From the NCBI GenBank assembly GCA_050949645.1, contig JBMNGC010000001.1:2294001-2358000 (forward strand): a stretch of DNA of 64,000 nucleotides, in the 5' to 3' direction. The notes under the pieces are model-generated. The model ran no database searches. It saw only the letters and a list, made by a program, of their open reading frames with translations, and had not been told where the DNA came from. The first letter of the stretch is position 1. Each line of letters begins with the position of its first letter. Both the position numbers and the translations under genes were made by a program. Below, piece by piece: positions 41,641 through 51,752 of this stretch. Source of the DNA: RUG369 sp050949645. GTDB taxonomy: Bacteria; Planctomycetota; Planctomycetia; Pirellulales; Thermoguttaceae.

Positions 41641-43326
41641 ATGACAAAGAACCATTGCGCGAAAAGCGGCGCCAGGATATCGCCAATCCAGGAACAATTC
41701 GAGCGTGAATTCGACTTCATTCACGCCTTCGAACGTAACGCGCGCCATTTTGCTAAAAAGGTTGCCGTAAGCGATCCGACGACGAACGCGTCACTCACCT
41801 ATTCCGAACTCGACGCGGAGGCGAACAAGCTCGCCAACGCGCTCGCTGCGGCAGGGCTAAAAAAGGGAGACGCCTTCGGAGTCGCGCTCTTCAACACGAT
41901 CGAGTTTGTCGTCGCCTATGTTGCGTCGGAAAAACTCGGCGCGGTCTTCTGCCCCATTAACTACAACTACGCGCCAAACGAAGTTGTCTATTTCTTCAGC
42001 GACAGTAAACCTGACTTTCTCCTTTACGACTCGGAACTCGAAGAACTTATGAAACGTTCCTTCGACCGAGCGAAAGAAGAGAACGTCGTTGCGCCCTCCG
42101 TCGTGATTCGCGTCGGCGAACCGGAGGAAATACTCCTTGAATCCGTCGCCGATTATACGGAATTTTTCCAAGACGCGCCGACGACAAGACCGCCGACTCC
42201 CGAAGACGTCTCGACTTACGACGAAATCGTTCGCCTCTATACCTCCGGAACGACCGGTCGCGCTAAAGGCGTGCCCCTTACAAGAATGAACGAGGTGATG
42301 TCCTGTCATGAAGTCGCGATGCGTTACCCGCTTTTCGCGAACGACGTTACGATCAACACGACTCCATGGTTTCATCGCGGCGGCTTCCACGGGGGTATGA
42401 CCCCTACGCTCTATGTCGGCGGCGAAGTCGTTGTCTTGCGACGCTTTAACGCGACTCTTTGCCTCAAAAATATTCAGAAACGCGGCGTCACGATCCTCCT
42501 CGGGGTCCCTTCCGCCGCAATCATGGTCGCGCAGAAGCAGGAACGCATTAACGCCGAAATAGCGACTGTACGCACGCTCGTCATGATGGGCAGCGATCTG
42601 GAAAAGGGAACCTGCGAATACCTTCAGAACGTCTTTCCGAACGTCCGACTGATCAACAGCTACGGCACGACTGAAGCGTTCCTCAACACGTTCCTGGACT
42701 CTGATTCGCTCCCAGAAAAGGCTGGAACCGCAGGTCGCGCTTCGTACGACGATAACGTTATACTCGTCGAACCGATCGAAGACGGTTGGGGCGACCCCGA
42801 GAAGCTAGTGCCAAAAGACGGCAAATCACTCGGCGAAGTGATCGTGCGATGTTCGACTACAACGCCGGGCGAATATTATAACAAGCCGGAAGAGACCGCG
42901 AAGAAATTCCGCAATGGGTATCTCTACACGGGCGACCTCGCCTTCTGGGACGAAGAAGAATTTATTTCGATCGTCGGGCGCAAAGACGACATGATGATCT
43001 CCGCGGGCGAAAATATTTACCCTCAGCCGATTGAGGAGGCAATCTGTCAGAATAAGAAAGTCAGCGATTGCATCGTCGTGCCCGTCGCCGAGACGGCGCG
43101 CGGTCAGGCGCTTGTCGCATATATCGTTCGCCGCGACGAAACCCTCACCGTTCGCGAACTCCTGGCTTTCTGCGCGCAAAGTCCGAGTCTATCAAGCTTT
43201 ACGACCCCGCGCTATTATCGTTTCGTCGACGAGCTCCCCTACACGGCCACCGGTAAGAAACAACGTTGCGTCCTCAAAGCGCAAGCGCCGGAAGATCTGG
43301 AAGAGAAAAAGCTTCGTCGAAACTGA
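41641..43326 (+). CDS. Acyl-CoA/acyl-ACP synthetase (AMP-dependent ligase)
   Basis: 561 residues of the ANL superfamily. P-loop motif LYTSGTTGRAKGVPLT (about 201), the NSYGTTEAF segment (about 340), YTGDLAF and the hinge region, and the C-terminal catalytic Lys in TATGKKQR (about 540) are present. It activates a carboxylic acid with ATP and loads it on CoA or on the operon's own ACP. Together with ACP, KAS and dehydratase this suggests priming of a special acyl chain from a free acid. No ketoreductase or enoyl reductase is in the operon, so these would be shared with housekeeping synthesis. Confidence 0.88.
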   Translation: MTKNHCAKSGARISPIQEQFEREFDFIHAFERNARHFAKKVAVSDPTTNASLTYSELDAEANKLANALAAAGLKKGDAFGVALFNTIEFVVAYVASEKLGAVFCPINYNYAPNEVVYFFSDSKPDFLLYDSELEELMKRSFDRAKEENVVAPSVVIRVGEPEEILLESVADYTEFFQDAPTTRPPTPEDVSTYDEIVRLYTSGTTGRAKGVPLTRMNEVMSCHEVAMRYPLFANDVTINTTPWFHRGGFHGGMTPTLYVGGEVVVLRRFNATLCLKNIQKRGVTILLGVPSAAIMVAQKQERINAEIATVRTLVMMGSDLEKGTCEYLQNVFPNVRLINSYGTTEAFLNTFLDSDSLPEKAGTAGRASYDDNVILVEPIEDGWGDPEKLVPKDGKSLGEVIVRCSTTTPGEYYNKPEETAKKFRNGYLYTGDLAFWDEEEFISIVGRKDDMMISAGENIYPQPIEEAICQNKKVSDCIVVPVAETARGQALVAYIVRRDETLTVRELLAFCAQSPSLSSFTTPRYYRFVDELPYTATGKKQRCVLKAQAPEDLEEKKLRRN

Positions 43327-43349
43327 CGACGGCTCGCGACGCTCAACAC

Positions 43350-43381
43350 GCCGACGTCTTAACGAGACGTCGGCTTTTTTA
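43350..43381 (+). terminator. Terminator of the acyl operon
   Basis: Ten-base arms GCCGACGTCT/AGACGTCGGC around a five-base loop, followed by seven T. Confidence 0.85.
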
Positions 43382-43404
43382 TTCCTCCGTCGAGGCGCGG
43401 CGCG

Positions 43405-45897
43405 TCAGAAGATACCGTCCCTCGCATATCCATACGAAAACGTTCTGATTTTCGGTGGCAGCGTCGTCGAGAGCGCGCGTTCGACGACCTGACGGACTTC
43501 GTCGCGCGTCTCGGTCGTGAAGGTCAACAAGATCTCGTCGATCCCAGAGTCGAGAATCTGTGGGATCGCGTCGAGAAGATCGAGCGGCTCGTTGAGATAC
43601 AGAGAGCTGCCGGTCGGGGCTTCGACGCGAGAGACGTCGGAGTCGGTCGGGGCAAAAGCGGCGGTATATTCGTCAGAAAAGCCGGTGTGAAGTCCAGCGT
43701 TGCGTTCGACTATCAAACGCCGGTCGTTAGCGTTCGTTATCTGCATGCGTGGCGAGTCAAAAAGCGTCTTCTGCGTGTACATCGCCAGCAGTCGTCCGTA
43801 GACGGGCAATCCGAGCTCAAAGTCTCGTCGATCTTGATATCCGTCCAGTTTCTGGACAAGCGCGTCGATCGCGCGGTCGGAGATTTCTGGAGAAAGATAA
43901 AGGACGTTCGCGAGCGGAAAACGATCGGCAAGATAGATCGCCGCGCGCGCGTTGGCGACGTTAAAGTACCAACTGAGCGCGTACGGAACGCCGCGTTCTT
44001 CGAGCCTGAGCGCCTCGACAAGGGAGCCCGCGATCGGAGAGAAATATTCCGAACGATGGAAACGGAAACGCCCTTCAATATTGACGGGACGCGTCTCGTA
44101 ATATATTTTCGTAACGCCAAGCGCCTTGCACGCGTCGTACTGCTCGCGAGTACGCGCGACGGCGGCGAGGTACGGCGCCGTCGAATCCGTTCTAACGCGC
44201 GTGTTGACTGCGCGCGCAATCATGCTCGACTCGCTTTCATCGTCGTCGGCGGCGGGTAAAGCCGGCGCGATGCGGCGATAGGAATCGAGTATCGCCTGCG
44301 AGAGCTTGGCGGTCGCCTCCTGACGAAGCTGATTCAAGAGCGATTTGGGAATAAACGCGTTCTGATCAAAGTCGAGGCACGTCTGATCGAGATAGAACGG
44401 ACTCGCGCCAAAGCGGTCGAGCGACTCGAGGAGCGACTCGCGATCGACGCCCTTTTTCCGCGCCGCTTCGACGTCCTGCTGCGCGCGAACCGACGCGGTA
44501 GCGCGTTGCGTTGTAAGGGTTAACTCCATGGGCTCCCCAACTCGCGCGACGAGTCGCGCCGACGCCGGCTCGCGACGACGCGTCTGGCGCAACGCGGACT
44601 CTATCTCTTTATTAAGACGATAATCAAAGGTGCGGTACAGGAGCGTCGCGCCCGACGGGACGGGCTCATGAAACTGCACGAGATCGCCGGGTTCCGCAGC
44701 GTCGACGATCTTCGAACGTCGCGCGTTCATCGGATCGAGGAGCCGGATCCCGCTCGCGTTGAATCCGCCGAGCTTATGCGCCGTCTCGTCGAGAAAAACG
44801 ACCCCGTCGCCGTTACGCAAAGGTCTCGTCAGACGAACCGCGTCGCGGCGAACGCGACCGATCTCGACCCCGAAGTTCGAGGAATAGAATTCGTTGACGA
44901 TATCAGGATCATGTTCGTAGAGATAGCCTCGATCATAGCCTCGATTAAAGAGCGCCGCCACGTCCTCGCGACGCGCCGTTTCACTCCCCTTGCCGACAAC
45001 CTTCTGGCGGACTAAATCGGCGCCGCGCGGCGGCGTCGACTCAAGTCCCGAGGACTTAATCGAAAGACGCTTACTCGTTATTTTAGGGGAAACGTCAAGG
45101 ATCATGTCGACGAGCTCGCGGTAATATCGAACCGTTTCGTAAACGTAGGCGGGAGACTTCATGCGTCCTTCAATTTTGACCGACGCAATCCCCATATCAA
45201 CGAGTTGTTGAAGTTCTTCGCGCCCCTGAAGCTGGTCGCGAAGGGAGAGAAAATACCCATATCTTTGTCCGGACGACACCTGGTCGCCGTCGAGTCTTTC
45301 AGCGCAGTAATATTGACGACACGGTTGAGCGCACATCCCGCGATTGCCGCTTCGACCTCCGATAAAGCTTGAAAGATAACATTTTCCGGAGAGTCCCAGA
45401 CAGAGCGCGCCAGAGACGAAGACTTCGAGCTCAAGGCGCGTTTTCTCGCGAATCGCACGAATCTCATTGAGAGTGAGCTCGCGCGCGAGCACGACGCGAG
45501 AAAACCCCTGCTCTTCGTACCAATCGACCTCGAATGAGTTTGCGGGCGAAAGCTGCGTCGACGCGCAAAGCTTAAGCGCAGGAAAGCGTTCTTTAAACCA
45601 GGAAATCGCGCCGAAATCCTGAAGGATGACCGAGTCCAACCCCGCTTCATAAAGCTTTTTAAGGTCGGGATAGGCCTCTTCGAACTCCGCGTCCGAAAGA
45701 ACCGTATTGAACGTGAGATGAACCGAAACGTTCGCGAGGTGCGCTTTGTCAATGGCGGCGCAATATTCGTCGACGGCGAAATTACCGGCGAAGCGTCGCG
45801 CCCCGAACCCGACGAGTCCCATATAGACTTCGTCGGCGCCCGCCTTGAGCGCGGCGTCGAGACGATCGGAATCACCCGCTGGCGCCATGATTTTCAT
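43405..45897 (-). CDS. U32 family peptidase / RNA hydroxylase-like protein
   Basis: 830 residues from the ATG at 45897 (GAAGGGGGA upstream; the frame opens 12 codons earlier). It begins with MKIMAPAGD and a TIM-type U32 domain (1-290) with the cysteine signature SGKCYLSSFIGGRSGNRGMC followed by PCR. A DUF3656-like segment (about 380-500) and a further domain (about 590-830) follow. Relatives RlhA and TrhP hydroxylate rRNA or tRNA through a cysteine-bound iron-sulfur cluster and prephenate; others are called collagenases. An RNA-modification role is more likely. It is the last gene of the dciA-gyrB-TPR group (45 bases from the TPR gene). Confidence 0.85.
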   Translation of the reverse strand: MKIMAPAGDSDRLDAALKAGADEVYMGLVGFGARRFAGNFAVDEYCAAIDKAHLANVSVHLTFNTVLSDAEFEEAYPDLKKLYEAGLDSVILQDFGAISWFKERFPALKLCASTQLSPANSFEVDWYEEQGFSRVVLARELTLNEIRAIREKTRLELEVFVSGALCLGLSGKCYLSSFIGGRSGNRGMCAQPCRQYYCAERLDGDQVSSGQRYGYFLSLRDQLQGREELQQLVDMGIASVKIEGRMKSPAYVYETVRYYRELVDMILDVSPKITSKRLSIKSSGLESTPPRGADLVRQKVVGKGSETARREDVAALFNRGYDRGYLYEHDPDIVNEFYSSNFGVEIGRVRRDAVRLTRPLRNGDGVVFLDETAHKLGGFNASGIRLLDPMNARRSKIVDAAEPGDLVQFHEPVPSGATLLYRTFDYRLNKEIESALRQTRRREPASARLVARVGEPMELTLTTQRATASVRAQQDVEAARKKGVDRESLLESLDRFGASPFYLDQTCLDFDQNAFIPKSLLNQLRQEATAKLSQAILDSYRRIAPALPAADDDESESSMIARAVNTRVRTDSTAPYLAAVARTREQYDACKALGVTKIYYETRPVNIEGRFRFHRSEYFSPIAGSLVEALRLEERGVPYALSWYFNVANARAAIYLADRFPLANVLYLSPEISDRAIDALVQKLDGYQDRRDFELGLPVYGRLLAMYTQKTLFDSPRMQITNANDRRLIVERNAGLHTGFSDEYTAAFAPTDSDVSRVEAPTGSSLYLNEPLDLLDAIPQILDSGIDEILLTFTTETRDEVRQVVERALSTTLPPKIRTFSYGYARDGIF

Positions 45898-45942
45898 GTC
45901 TCGTCCCCCTTCACAGTCGATCAAGTTGCGCACGAGGCGCGC

Positions 45943-46800
45943 TCACGCGTCGTTTTCCTCGTCGAAGCCACGCTCAGACGCCGCAAGACGATCTCGTTGC
46001 GCCGCTCGCGCCTCGCCGAGTTCCAGCTGCGCAAGGGAGCGATAATAGTAGGCGTCGGGCGCGTCCGGATCGAGCTCGATCGCTTTGTTGAAATCCTGCA
46101 TCGCACGGCGCGGACGTCCGCTTTCCGTTAACGCCGCGCCGCGCGCAACGTAACAGTGCAAGAAATACGGATCAAGCTCGAGCGCCTTTGAATAATCTTT
46201 AATCGCCTCGTCGAGGCGCCCCGAGTTTGCAAACAAGACTCCGCGATCATAATACGCGGAGACGAAGGTAGGAGCAATCGTCAGGCATGATCGGAAATCT
46301 TCGAGCGCAAGCTCGATTTCTCCAAGCATATCGCGCGCGATCGCTCTGCCGTAGAATGAAAGGTACAGCTTTCGGTCGAGCGCAAGCGCGGCGTCGTAAT
46401 CTCGAATTGCCGCGCTGTAATTTTCACAAAGACGATACGCGTGTCCGCGCAGCTCGTACGCCTCCGCGAACTTTGAGTCCAGCTTGACGGCGCGCTGAGC
46501 TTCTTCGAGCGCGCGAGAGTACTCTCCTCGCGCGAGCAACGCCTTGCCGATCCCGACGCACGCGACCACGCTCGAAGGATCAAGCCTCGACGCGCGTCGG
46601 TAGCAGTCAAGCGCGTCGTCGACTTCGCCGTCAAGGAGCGCCTCGGCGCCCGACACGCAGAACGTCTTCGCTACTTCTTGCTTGTTGTGCGAATCGTTGA
46701 GTGAAAGGGAGCCAATTTCAGAGGGGCTTTCGCCCTTCGACGCCCCCTTGCGGTCGCGGCGCGACCGTCTTTGAGGTTGAGAACCGTTCTTCTTTGTCAT
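45943..46800 (-). CDS. TPR-repeat protein
   Basis: 285 residues. A basic N-terminus (1-35, many Lys/Arg/Ser) is followed by about seven TPR units (45-275) with the usual A-x-x-x-Y-D-x-A-L-x-L-D-P spacing, for example AIKDYSKALELDPYFL. No signal peptide is visible, so it is probably cytoplasmic and binds other proteins. Located 48 bases after gyrB and 45 bases before the U32 gene, in one transcription direction. The partner is unknown. Confidence 0.85.
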   Translation of the reverse strand: MTKKNGSQPQRRSRRDRKGASKGESPSEIGSLSLNDSHNKQEVAKTFCVSGAEALLDGEVDDALDCYRRASRLDPSSVVACVGIGKALLARGEYSRALEEAQRAVKLDSKFAEAYELRGHAYRLCENYSAAIRDYDAALALDRKLYLSFYGRAIARDMLGEIELALEDFRSCLTIAPTFVSAYYDRGVLFANSGRLDEAIKDYSKALELDPYFLHCYVARGAALTESGRPRRAMQDFNKAIELDPDAPDAYYYRSLAQLELGEARAAQRDRLAASERGFDEENDA

Positions 46801-46848
46801 AGAATGCGACGTCGGATACGACGCGCCAATTGGGAAAGTACGTGAAAA

Positions 46849-49452
46849 TTAGACGTCAAGCTGCGCTCGACTTGCGTTATCTATAATGAAATTGCGCCGC
46901 GGAGCAACTTCTTCTCCCATGAGGGTCATAAAAGTCTGTTCCACGTCCGCGACTTCCGAGTCCCTCATCACCACCTGTTCGAGCCGACGACGAGTGGGAT
47001 CGAGCGTCGTTTCGCGGAGCTCCTCGGGGTCCATTTCGCCGAGCCCCTTAAAGCGCGTAATATGCCAGCCCTTTTCTCCAAAGGAACGAATTGCGACGAG
47101 AAGCTCGCGCAGATTTTCCACGCCGTTCTGCGAATCGTCGCGGCGAACCAGGTAACGCGAACCTTCTTCCCCCGTTCTTTCAATTTTAAAGAGGGAATCG
47201 AGCTCGAATCCAAACTCGTTTCGAAGGCGCGTAAGGAGCCCGTTAAGGGTACGGATCTCATTGAACGCTTCAAGATAAATCTTGTCTTCTTCGACGGCTT
47301 CTTCGTCAAATTCTTCTTGTACTTCGAACCCGTCGGAAACGGAGGTCGTCGCAACTTCCTCGAGAACGGCGCCCGTATCTCGCTGAATCTTTGCAATGTA
47401 CTCGTCGCGTTCGGCGCGCTCATAGAACCATTGCTCGTCGTTGCGCCAGGTGACGCGATATATCGGGACGAGGGCAGTTTCAGGATTCTGAACGTACGCG
47501 AGCGTCTGCGGACCAAGTCCTATCTTTTCCAGGGGACTAAGGCTTTTCTCGAACTCGACAAGGAGCTTGCAAAGGTTTTCCAGATCAGCGCCTTCAATGA
47601 CACGACCGTCCTGAGGATCGAACTGCGCGTCTTTAAGACCTTCAAGGAGGAGGAATCGATCCATTTCCTCTTTATTCTCAAGATACTTGACAGCGCCGTT
47701 CTTGCTGTTCTTGCGACGAATGCGGTAAAGGGGCGGAAGCGCGGCGAACACAAATCCTTCCTTAACAAGCATATACATTTGGTTGTAGAAGAAGGTCAGG
47801 AGCAGCGTCCGAATATGAGAACCGTCGACGTCGGCGTCCGTCATAATCACGATCTTGCTGTAGCGGCGCTTTGAAAGGTCGACGTTATCGCCATAGCCGA
47901 CCCCGATCGCCGTGATCATGCTCTGGATTTCCTCGTTCTTAAGAACGCGAACCTCCTGCGCTTTGTGCGTATTGATCACCTTGCCGCGGAGCGGGAGAAT
48001 CGCCTGAAATTCGCGAAGTCGGCCGCCTTCTGCGGAACCGCCCGCCGAGTTACCCTCAACGAGATAAAGCTCGCATTTATTGACGTCGCGGCTCGTGCAG
48101 TCGCGGAGCTTGCCAGGCATGCCGCCGCCGCTCAGCGCGCTCTTGCGCGCATGGACCATCTCACGCGCCTTCTTCGCGCTCTCGCGCGCTTCCGCCGCCG
48201 TGATCGCCTTCTGCATAATGATCCTGGCGGTCTCAGGGTGCTCTTCAAGATACGTCGCGAGGTAATCGCCAAAGATCGAGGTGACGATACCCTCCACTTC
48301 CGTATTGCCGAGTTTCGTCTTCGTCTGTCCCTGGAAAAGAGGGTTCGGGACACGAACCGACAGAACGGCGGTCAGACCTTCGCGAAAATCCTCGCCTGTA
48401 GGGCTGATGTTCTTATAAAAATTGTTCTTAGCGCCGTACTTATTCAGGACGGTCGTCAGCGCGCGGCGGAATCCGGAAAGATGCGTGCCGCCTTCGACCG
48501 TATGCACGTTGTTAACATAGGTTCGAACCGTCTCGTTGTAGCCGCTCGAATATTGAAGCGCAATGTCGACCTGAACGCCGGCCTGCATCCCGTGCGCGCG
48601 AAGCACGTCCTGATGCGCGTAGGCTTCGCCATTAAGGCTGTGGACGAAGTCGACGAGCCCGTTCTTATAGTGGAACTCTTCATGGCGGCCGTCGCGAAGA
48701 TCGCGGAACTTGATGGTGATGCGCGGGTTCAGGAACGCGAGGTCGCGAAGACGATGATGCAGAATGTCGTAGTCAAACCGGACGTTTTGGAAGATTGTAT
48801 GATCCGGCTTAAACGTCGTCTTCGTGCCATGGCGGTCCGTGGCGACGCCTTGCGTAACCGGACACGTCGGGACGCCGAGTTCATATTCCTGGTACCAGAC
48901 GTACCCGTCGCGGCAGACCTCGACGTTGCACCATTCGGAGAGAAAGTTCACGACCGTCACGCCGACGCCATGGAGACCTCCCGAAGTCTGGTACGCGCCC
49001 TTCGTGAACTTGCCGCCGAATTTGAGAACGGTCATGACGCCCTCAAGCGTCGAGACGCCAAGTTCAGGGTGCTCGTCGATAGGAATGCCGCGGCCGTCGT
49101 CTTCGACCGTAACGGAGCCGTCCGAGTTGATCGTTACGGCGATCATCGTCGCGTATCCGGCAACCGCTTCGTCGAGCGAGTTATCAACGACCTCGTTGAC
49201 GAGATGGTGAAGGCCCTGAGCCGCGACGTCGCCAATGTACATCGACGGCCTCATGCGCACGTGCTCAAGGTCGTTAAGACGCTGCATGTCGTCCGCAGTA
49301 TAAGACTCGTTCGCGCGAGGAACGTCGCCCAGAAATTCGGATTCGCGCGCGGCGACGTCCGGTTCGTTCCGATCGAGCTCGCGACCTTCTGCGTCCAACT
49401 CCGGACGGTCCTTTCGGGATTCGAATTCGTTAGCTGCTGGCGTGTCGCTCAT
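46849..49452 (-). CDS. gyrB: DNA gyrase subunit B
   Basis: 867 residues. ATP-binding GHKL domain with NSLDEAVAGYA, DDGRGIPIDEH and GGLHGVGVTVVN, transducer domain, TOPRIM domain with EGNSAGGSAEGGR and DADVDGSHIRTLL, and the C-terminal GLGEMDPEELRETTLDP. It supplies ATP-driven negative supercoiling with GyrA. The length is above that of Gram-positive GyrB (near 640) because of an insert of about 170 residues in the TOPRIM region (about 590-760), as in proteobacteria, plus an N-terminal extension of about 45. gyrA is not in the window. Confidence 0.97.
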   Translation of the reverse strand: MSDTPAANEFESRKDRPELDAEGRELDRNEPDVAARESEFLGDVPRANESYTADDMQRLNDLEHVRMRPSMYIGDVAAQGLHHLVNEVVDNSLDEAVAGYATMIAVTINSDGSVTVEDDGRGIPIDEHPELGVSTLEGVMTVLKFGGKFTKGAYQTSGGLHGVGVTVVNFLSEWCNVEVCRDGYVWYQEYELGVPTCPVTQGVATDRHGTKTTFKPDHTIFQNVRFDYDILHHRLRDLAFLNPRITIKFRDLRDGRHEEFHYKNGLVDFVHSLNGEAYAHQDVLRAHGMQAGVQVDIALQYSSGYNETVRTYVNNVHTVEGGTHLSGFRRALTTVLNKYGAKNNFYKNISPTGEDFREGLTAVLSVRVPNPLFQGQTKTKLGNTEVEGIVTSIFGDYLATYLEEHPETARIIMQKAITAAEARESAKKAREMVHARKSALSGGGMPGKLRDCTSRDVNKCELYLVEGNSAGGSAEGGRLREFQAILPLRGKVINTHKAQEVRVLKNEEIQSMITAIGVGYGDNVDLSKRRYSKIVIMTDADVDGSHIRTLLLTFFYNQMYMLVKEGFVFAALPPLYRIRRKNSKNGAVKYLENKEEMDRFLLLEGLKDAQFDPQDGRVIEGADLENLCKLLVEFEKSLSPLEKIGLGPQTLAYVQNPETALVPIYRVTWRNDEQWFYERAERDEYIAKIQRDTGAVLEEVATTSVSDGFEVQEEFDEEAVEEDKIYLEAFNEIRTLNGLLTRLRNEFGFELDSLFKIERTGEEGSRYLVRRDDSQNGVENLRELLVAIRSFGEKGWHITRFKGLGEMDPEELRETTLDPTRRRLEQVVMRDSEVADVEQTFMTLMGEEVAPRRNFIIDNASRAQLDV

Positions 49453-49547
49453 AGTATAACTCTATAACTCTTCTTTATCTGACAGCGTCGACGACGCATT
49501 ATAATTCCTGCAACGTCGCGAGAGCGCTCGCAACGTCGCGTTACTCA

Positions 49548-50048
49548 TCAACGGACGACAAACTTGATCTGATCGAGATTCTCGTAGGGAAGTCGCTTAC
49601 GCAGCTCCTTCAATAGCTGCGGCGCTTGAAAATGAAGTTCGCCTGCGAGAAGGCTTGAGACGACTTCGATACGCAAGACGCCGCCGCGAAACGACGCAAG
49701 GCGCGAGTGGCGGCGAATCGTCTCAAGACGACTGGGAACCGCTTCGTCGAAGTCGTCGTACGCGACGAAATCATCGTCGCCAAAGACCGCCTCGAGAGTC
49801 GCGTTCCACGCCTCAAGAAAGCGTTCGACTCCTAGTTTGCGACCTATACCGTACCGCGCGATCACCGATGGGATAATCGAGCTGAACTGCGTCGCGTTGA
49901 TCCGCGCTCGTTCTTCGAGGTAGTTATAGCCCAATGGGTTTGGCGGATTGGAAAAGGGGTCCTTTTTCTTGCCTCGACGAGAACCCGTTTTTCCCCCGGT
50001 CGGCGCGCGAGATTTATCTGAACCGGTGGACGAACTCTTTTTTTTCAT
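49548..50048 (-). CDS. DciA-like replicative helicase loader (DUF721)
   Basis: 166 residues. A basic, low-complexity N-terminus (1-35) is followed by a small domain with the DUF721 pattern: RYGIGRKLGVERFLEAWNATL (about 65-85) and GGVLRIEVVSSLLAGELHFQAPQLLKELRKRL near the end. DciA proteins help load DnaB in bacteria lacking DnaC. The position just upstream of gyrB is where DciA is often found, which supports the call. The usual dnaA-dnaN-recF neighbours are not here. Confidence 0.75.
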   Translation of the reverse strand: MKKKSSSTGSDKSRAPTGGKTGSRRGKKKDPFSNPPNPLGYNYLEERARINATQFSSIIPSVIARYGIGRKLGVERFLEAWNATLEAVFGDDDFVAYDDFDEAVPSRLETIRRHSRLASFRGGVLRIEVVSSLLAGELHFQAPQLLKELRKRLPYENLDQIKFVVR

Positions 50049-50332
50049 TATACTGATCTGTTCGAAACAAGACGCGAGAATCGCCGTTGACGACGGTGAA
50101 AACTCAGGCGATCATGAGGCAAAAAGGCGCGGTCGAGACAACTCCGACAGCGTTGTTCGCCAAGCTCGCAACCTCTTGTATATTATACCACAGAGGGGCG
50201 TTCGGACAAGCGACGCAAACGGGATTTGCAACCGGAAACCCCGAATCGCGAGGCGGTGGAACGAGGCGCTTTTTTTCGGATATCGCGCCTCCGCGCCGCA
50301 ATTTTCGCGCCCCTGTATTGGAGCGGTCAACA

Positions 50333-51301
50333 ATGACAGAAAAGAGCGGCGACGTCTCAAAAAGATCGCCTTTCGCAAACTGCATATTTCTCTCTGGCGC
50401 CACGGCAAGCGGCAAAACGTCTCTCGGAGTGCGCGCCGCAAAAGAAATCGATGCGGAGATCGTTTCACTCGACTCCATGGCGATTTATCGAGGAATGGAT
50501 ATCGGGTCCGCGAAACCGACGCTCGAAGAACGCGACGGAATACCGCACCACATGATCGACGTCGCCGATCCGAGGGAAAAATATTCGCTCGCGGAATACC
50601 TCAAGGGCGCGGAAGAGGCGGTCTCGATCATTGAGGGACGCGGAAAGCGTGCGCTCTTCGTCGGCGGATCGTCCCTCTATCTCAAGGCGATCCTCTTTGG
50701 ATTCTGCGAGACCCCTGACGCTGATCAGGCGTTGCGCGACGATTTGCTGCGGAAAGAAGAGAGCGCGCCGGGTTCGTTGTGGCACGAACTGACGGAAATC
50801 GACCCCAAGGCGGCGACGCGACTCCATCCTAACGATCTGCGCCGCGTCGTGCGCGCGATCGAGGTCTACCGCCTTACGGGCAAGCCCCTTACCGATCGAC
50901 AAACGCAATTTGACGGTCCGCCGCTCGTCGACCCTCGTCGGGTCTTTATCCTCTCATGGCCGCGCGAAGAGCTCTACCGACGTATTAACCGTCGCGTCGA
51001 GCAGATGGCGCTCGACGGCTTTCTCGAGGAAGCTCGCGGACTCGAGGACGCGGGAATCACGCTTGGACCGACGGCGGGGATGGCGGCAGGATATCGCGAA
51101 ATGGCGGCGGTCCTCCACGGAAAAGCGACCCTGGAAGAAGCGATCGAACGAACTGCTATGAGTACGCGTAGACTCGCCAAACGGCAGGAAACCTGGTTTC
51201 GTTCGTTCCTCGAGCAGGGCGCGCAAAGAATCGACGCCTTCGACAAGACTCTGGAAGAACTCTGTCGAGAACTCGTCGACGCGATCAACAAACTTCAATA
51301 G
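50333..51301 (+). CDS. miaA: tRNA dimethylallyltransferase
   Basis: 322 residues from the ATG at 50333 (GGAG upstream); the frame is open 82 codons further but that part has no family similarity. It adds a dimethylallyl group to A37 of tRNAs reading UNN codons. P-loop GATASGKTSLG (about 25), DSMAIYRGMDIGSAKP (about 45-60), the HHMIDVADP segment and the TRRLAKRQETWFR region near the C-terminus are diagnostic. Divergent from dciA. Confidence 0.95.
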   Translation: MTEKSGDVSKRSPFANCIFLSGATASGKTSLGVRAAKEIDAEIVSLDSMAIYRGMDIGSAKPTLEERDGIPHHMIDVADPREKYSLAEYLKGAEEAVSIIEGRGKRALFVGGSSLYLKAILFGFCETPDADQALRDDLLRKEESAPGSLWHELTEIDPKAATRLHPNDLRRVVRAIEVYRLTGKPLTDRQTQFDGPPLVDPRRVFILSWPREELYRRINRRVEQMALDGFLEEARGLEDAGITLGPTAGMAAGYREMAAVLHGKATLEEAIERTAMSTRRLAKRQETWFRSFLEQGAQRIDAFDKTLEELCRELVDAINKLQ

Positions 51302-51339
51302 CGGCTCGTTTTGTCAAGACGAAGGAGTCGCGCACTCAA

Positions 51340-51378
51340 GAAAACAAGAAGGAACGCCCTCGGAAGAGCGTTCCTTCT
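51340..51378 (-). terminator. Terminator of rplU
   Basis: Eleven-base arms AGAAGGAACGC/GCGTTCCTTCT with a ten-base loop and a U-rich stretch on the minus strand. Also lies downstream of miaA. Confidence 0.65.
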
Positions 51379-51440
51379 GTAAATTTCAACTTACCGCTTA
51401 AGAGCGGAATTTTCTAACGCCGGTCGGCGCTCGGACGAAC

Positions 51441-51752
51441 TCAGCGGACAATCTCCATGACTTCGACCTCGGTATATCTCTGGCGATGACCGACCTTGCG
51501 ACGGCTGTTCTTACGACGACGGAACCAGCGAACCACGACCTTGGGGCCTTTAACTTCGCCAAGCACCTTCGTCACGACCTTCGCGCCTGCGACGTCGGGC
51601 TGTCCGACGACGACGCCGTCCTCTGAAGAAACGAGGAGAACGTTGTCGAATTCAAGCGTGGAACCTTCCTCTGCGTCGCGAAGTCCGACGTACATTTTAC
51701 GGCCAACTTCAGCCTTGTACTGGTGACCGCCGTCTTTGAAAATTGCGTACAT
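51441..51752 (-). CDS. rplU: Ribosomal protein bL21
   Basis: 103 residues, full length. MYAIFKDGGHQYKAEVG at the start and the GPKVVVRWFRRRKNSRRKVGHRQRYT core are diagnostic. It binds 23S rRNA in the large subunit. AAGGA precedes the ATG. It follows rng as in many bacteria, but rpmA (bL27), its usual partner directly downstream, is absent; a terminator follows instead. Confidence 0.96.
   Translation of the reverse strand: MYAIFKDGGHQYKAEVGRKMYVGLRDAEEGSTLEFDNVLLVSSEDGVVVGQPDVAGAKVVTKVLGEVKGPKVVVRWFRRRKNSRRKVGHRQRYTEVEVMEIVR

Noticed and set aside
50087..50332. N-terminal extension of MiaA
   Set aside because: The frame is open but the sequence is unlike the family, and a good ribosome site precedes the internal ATG at 50333.
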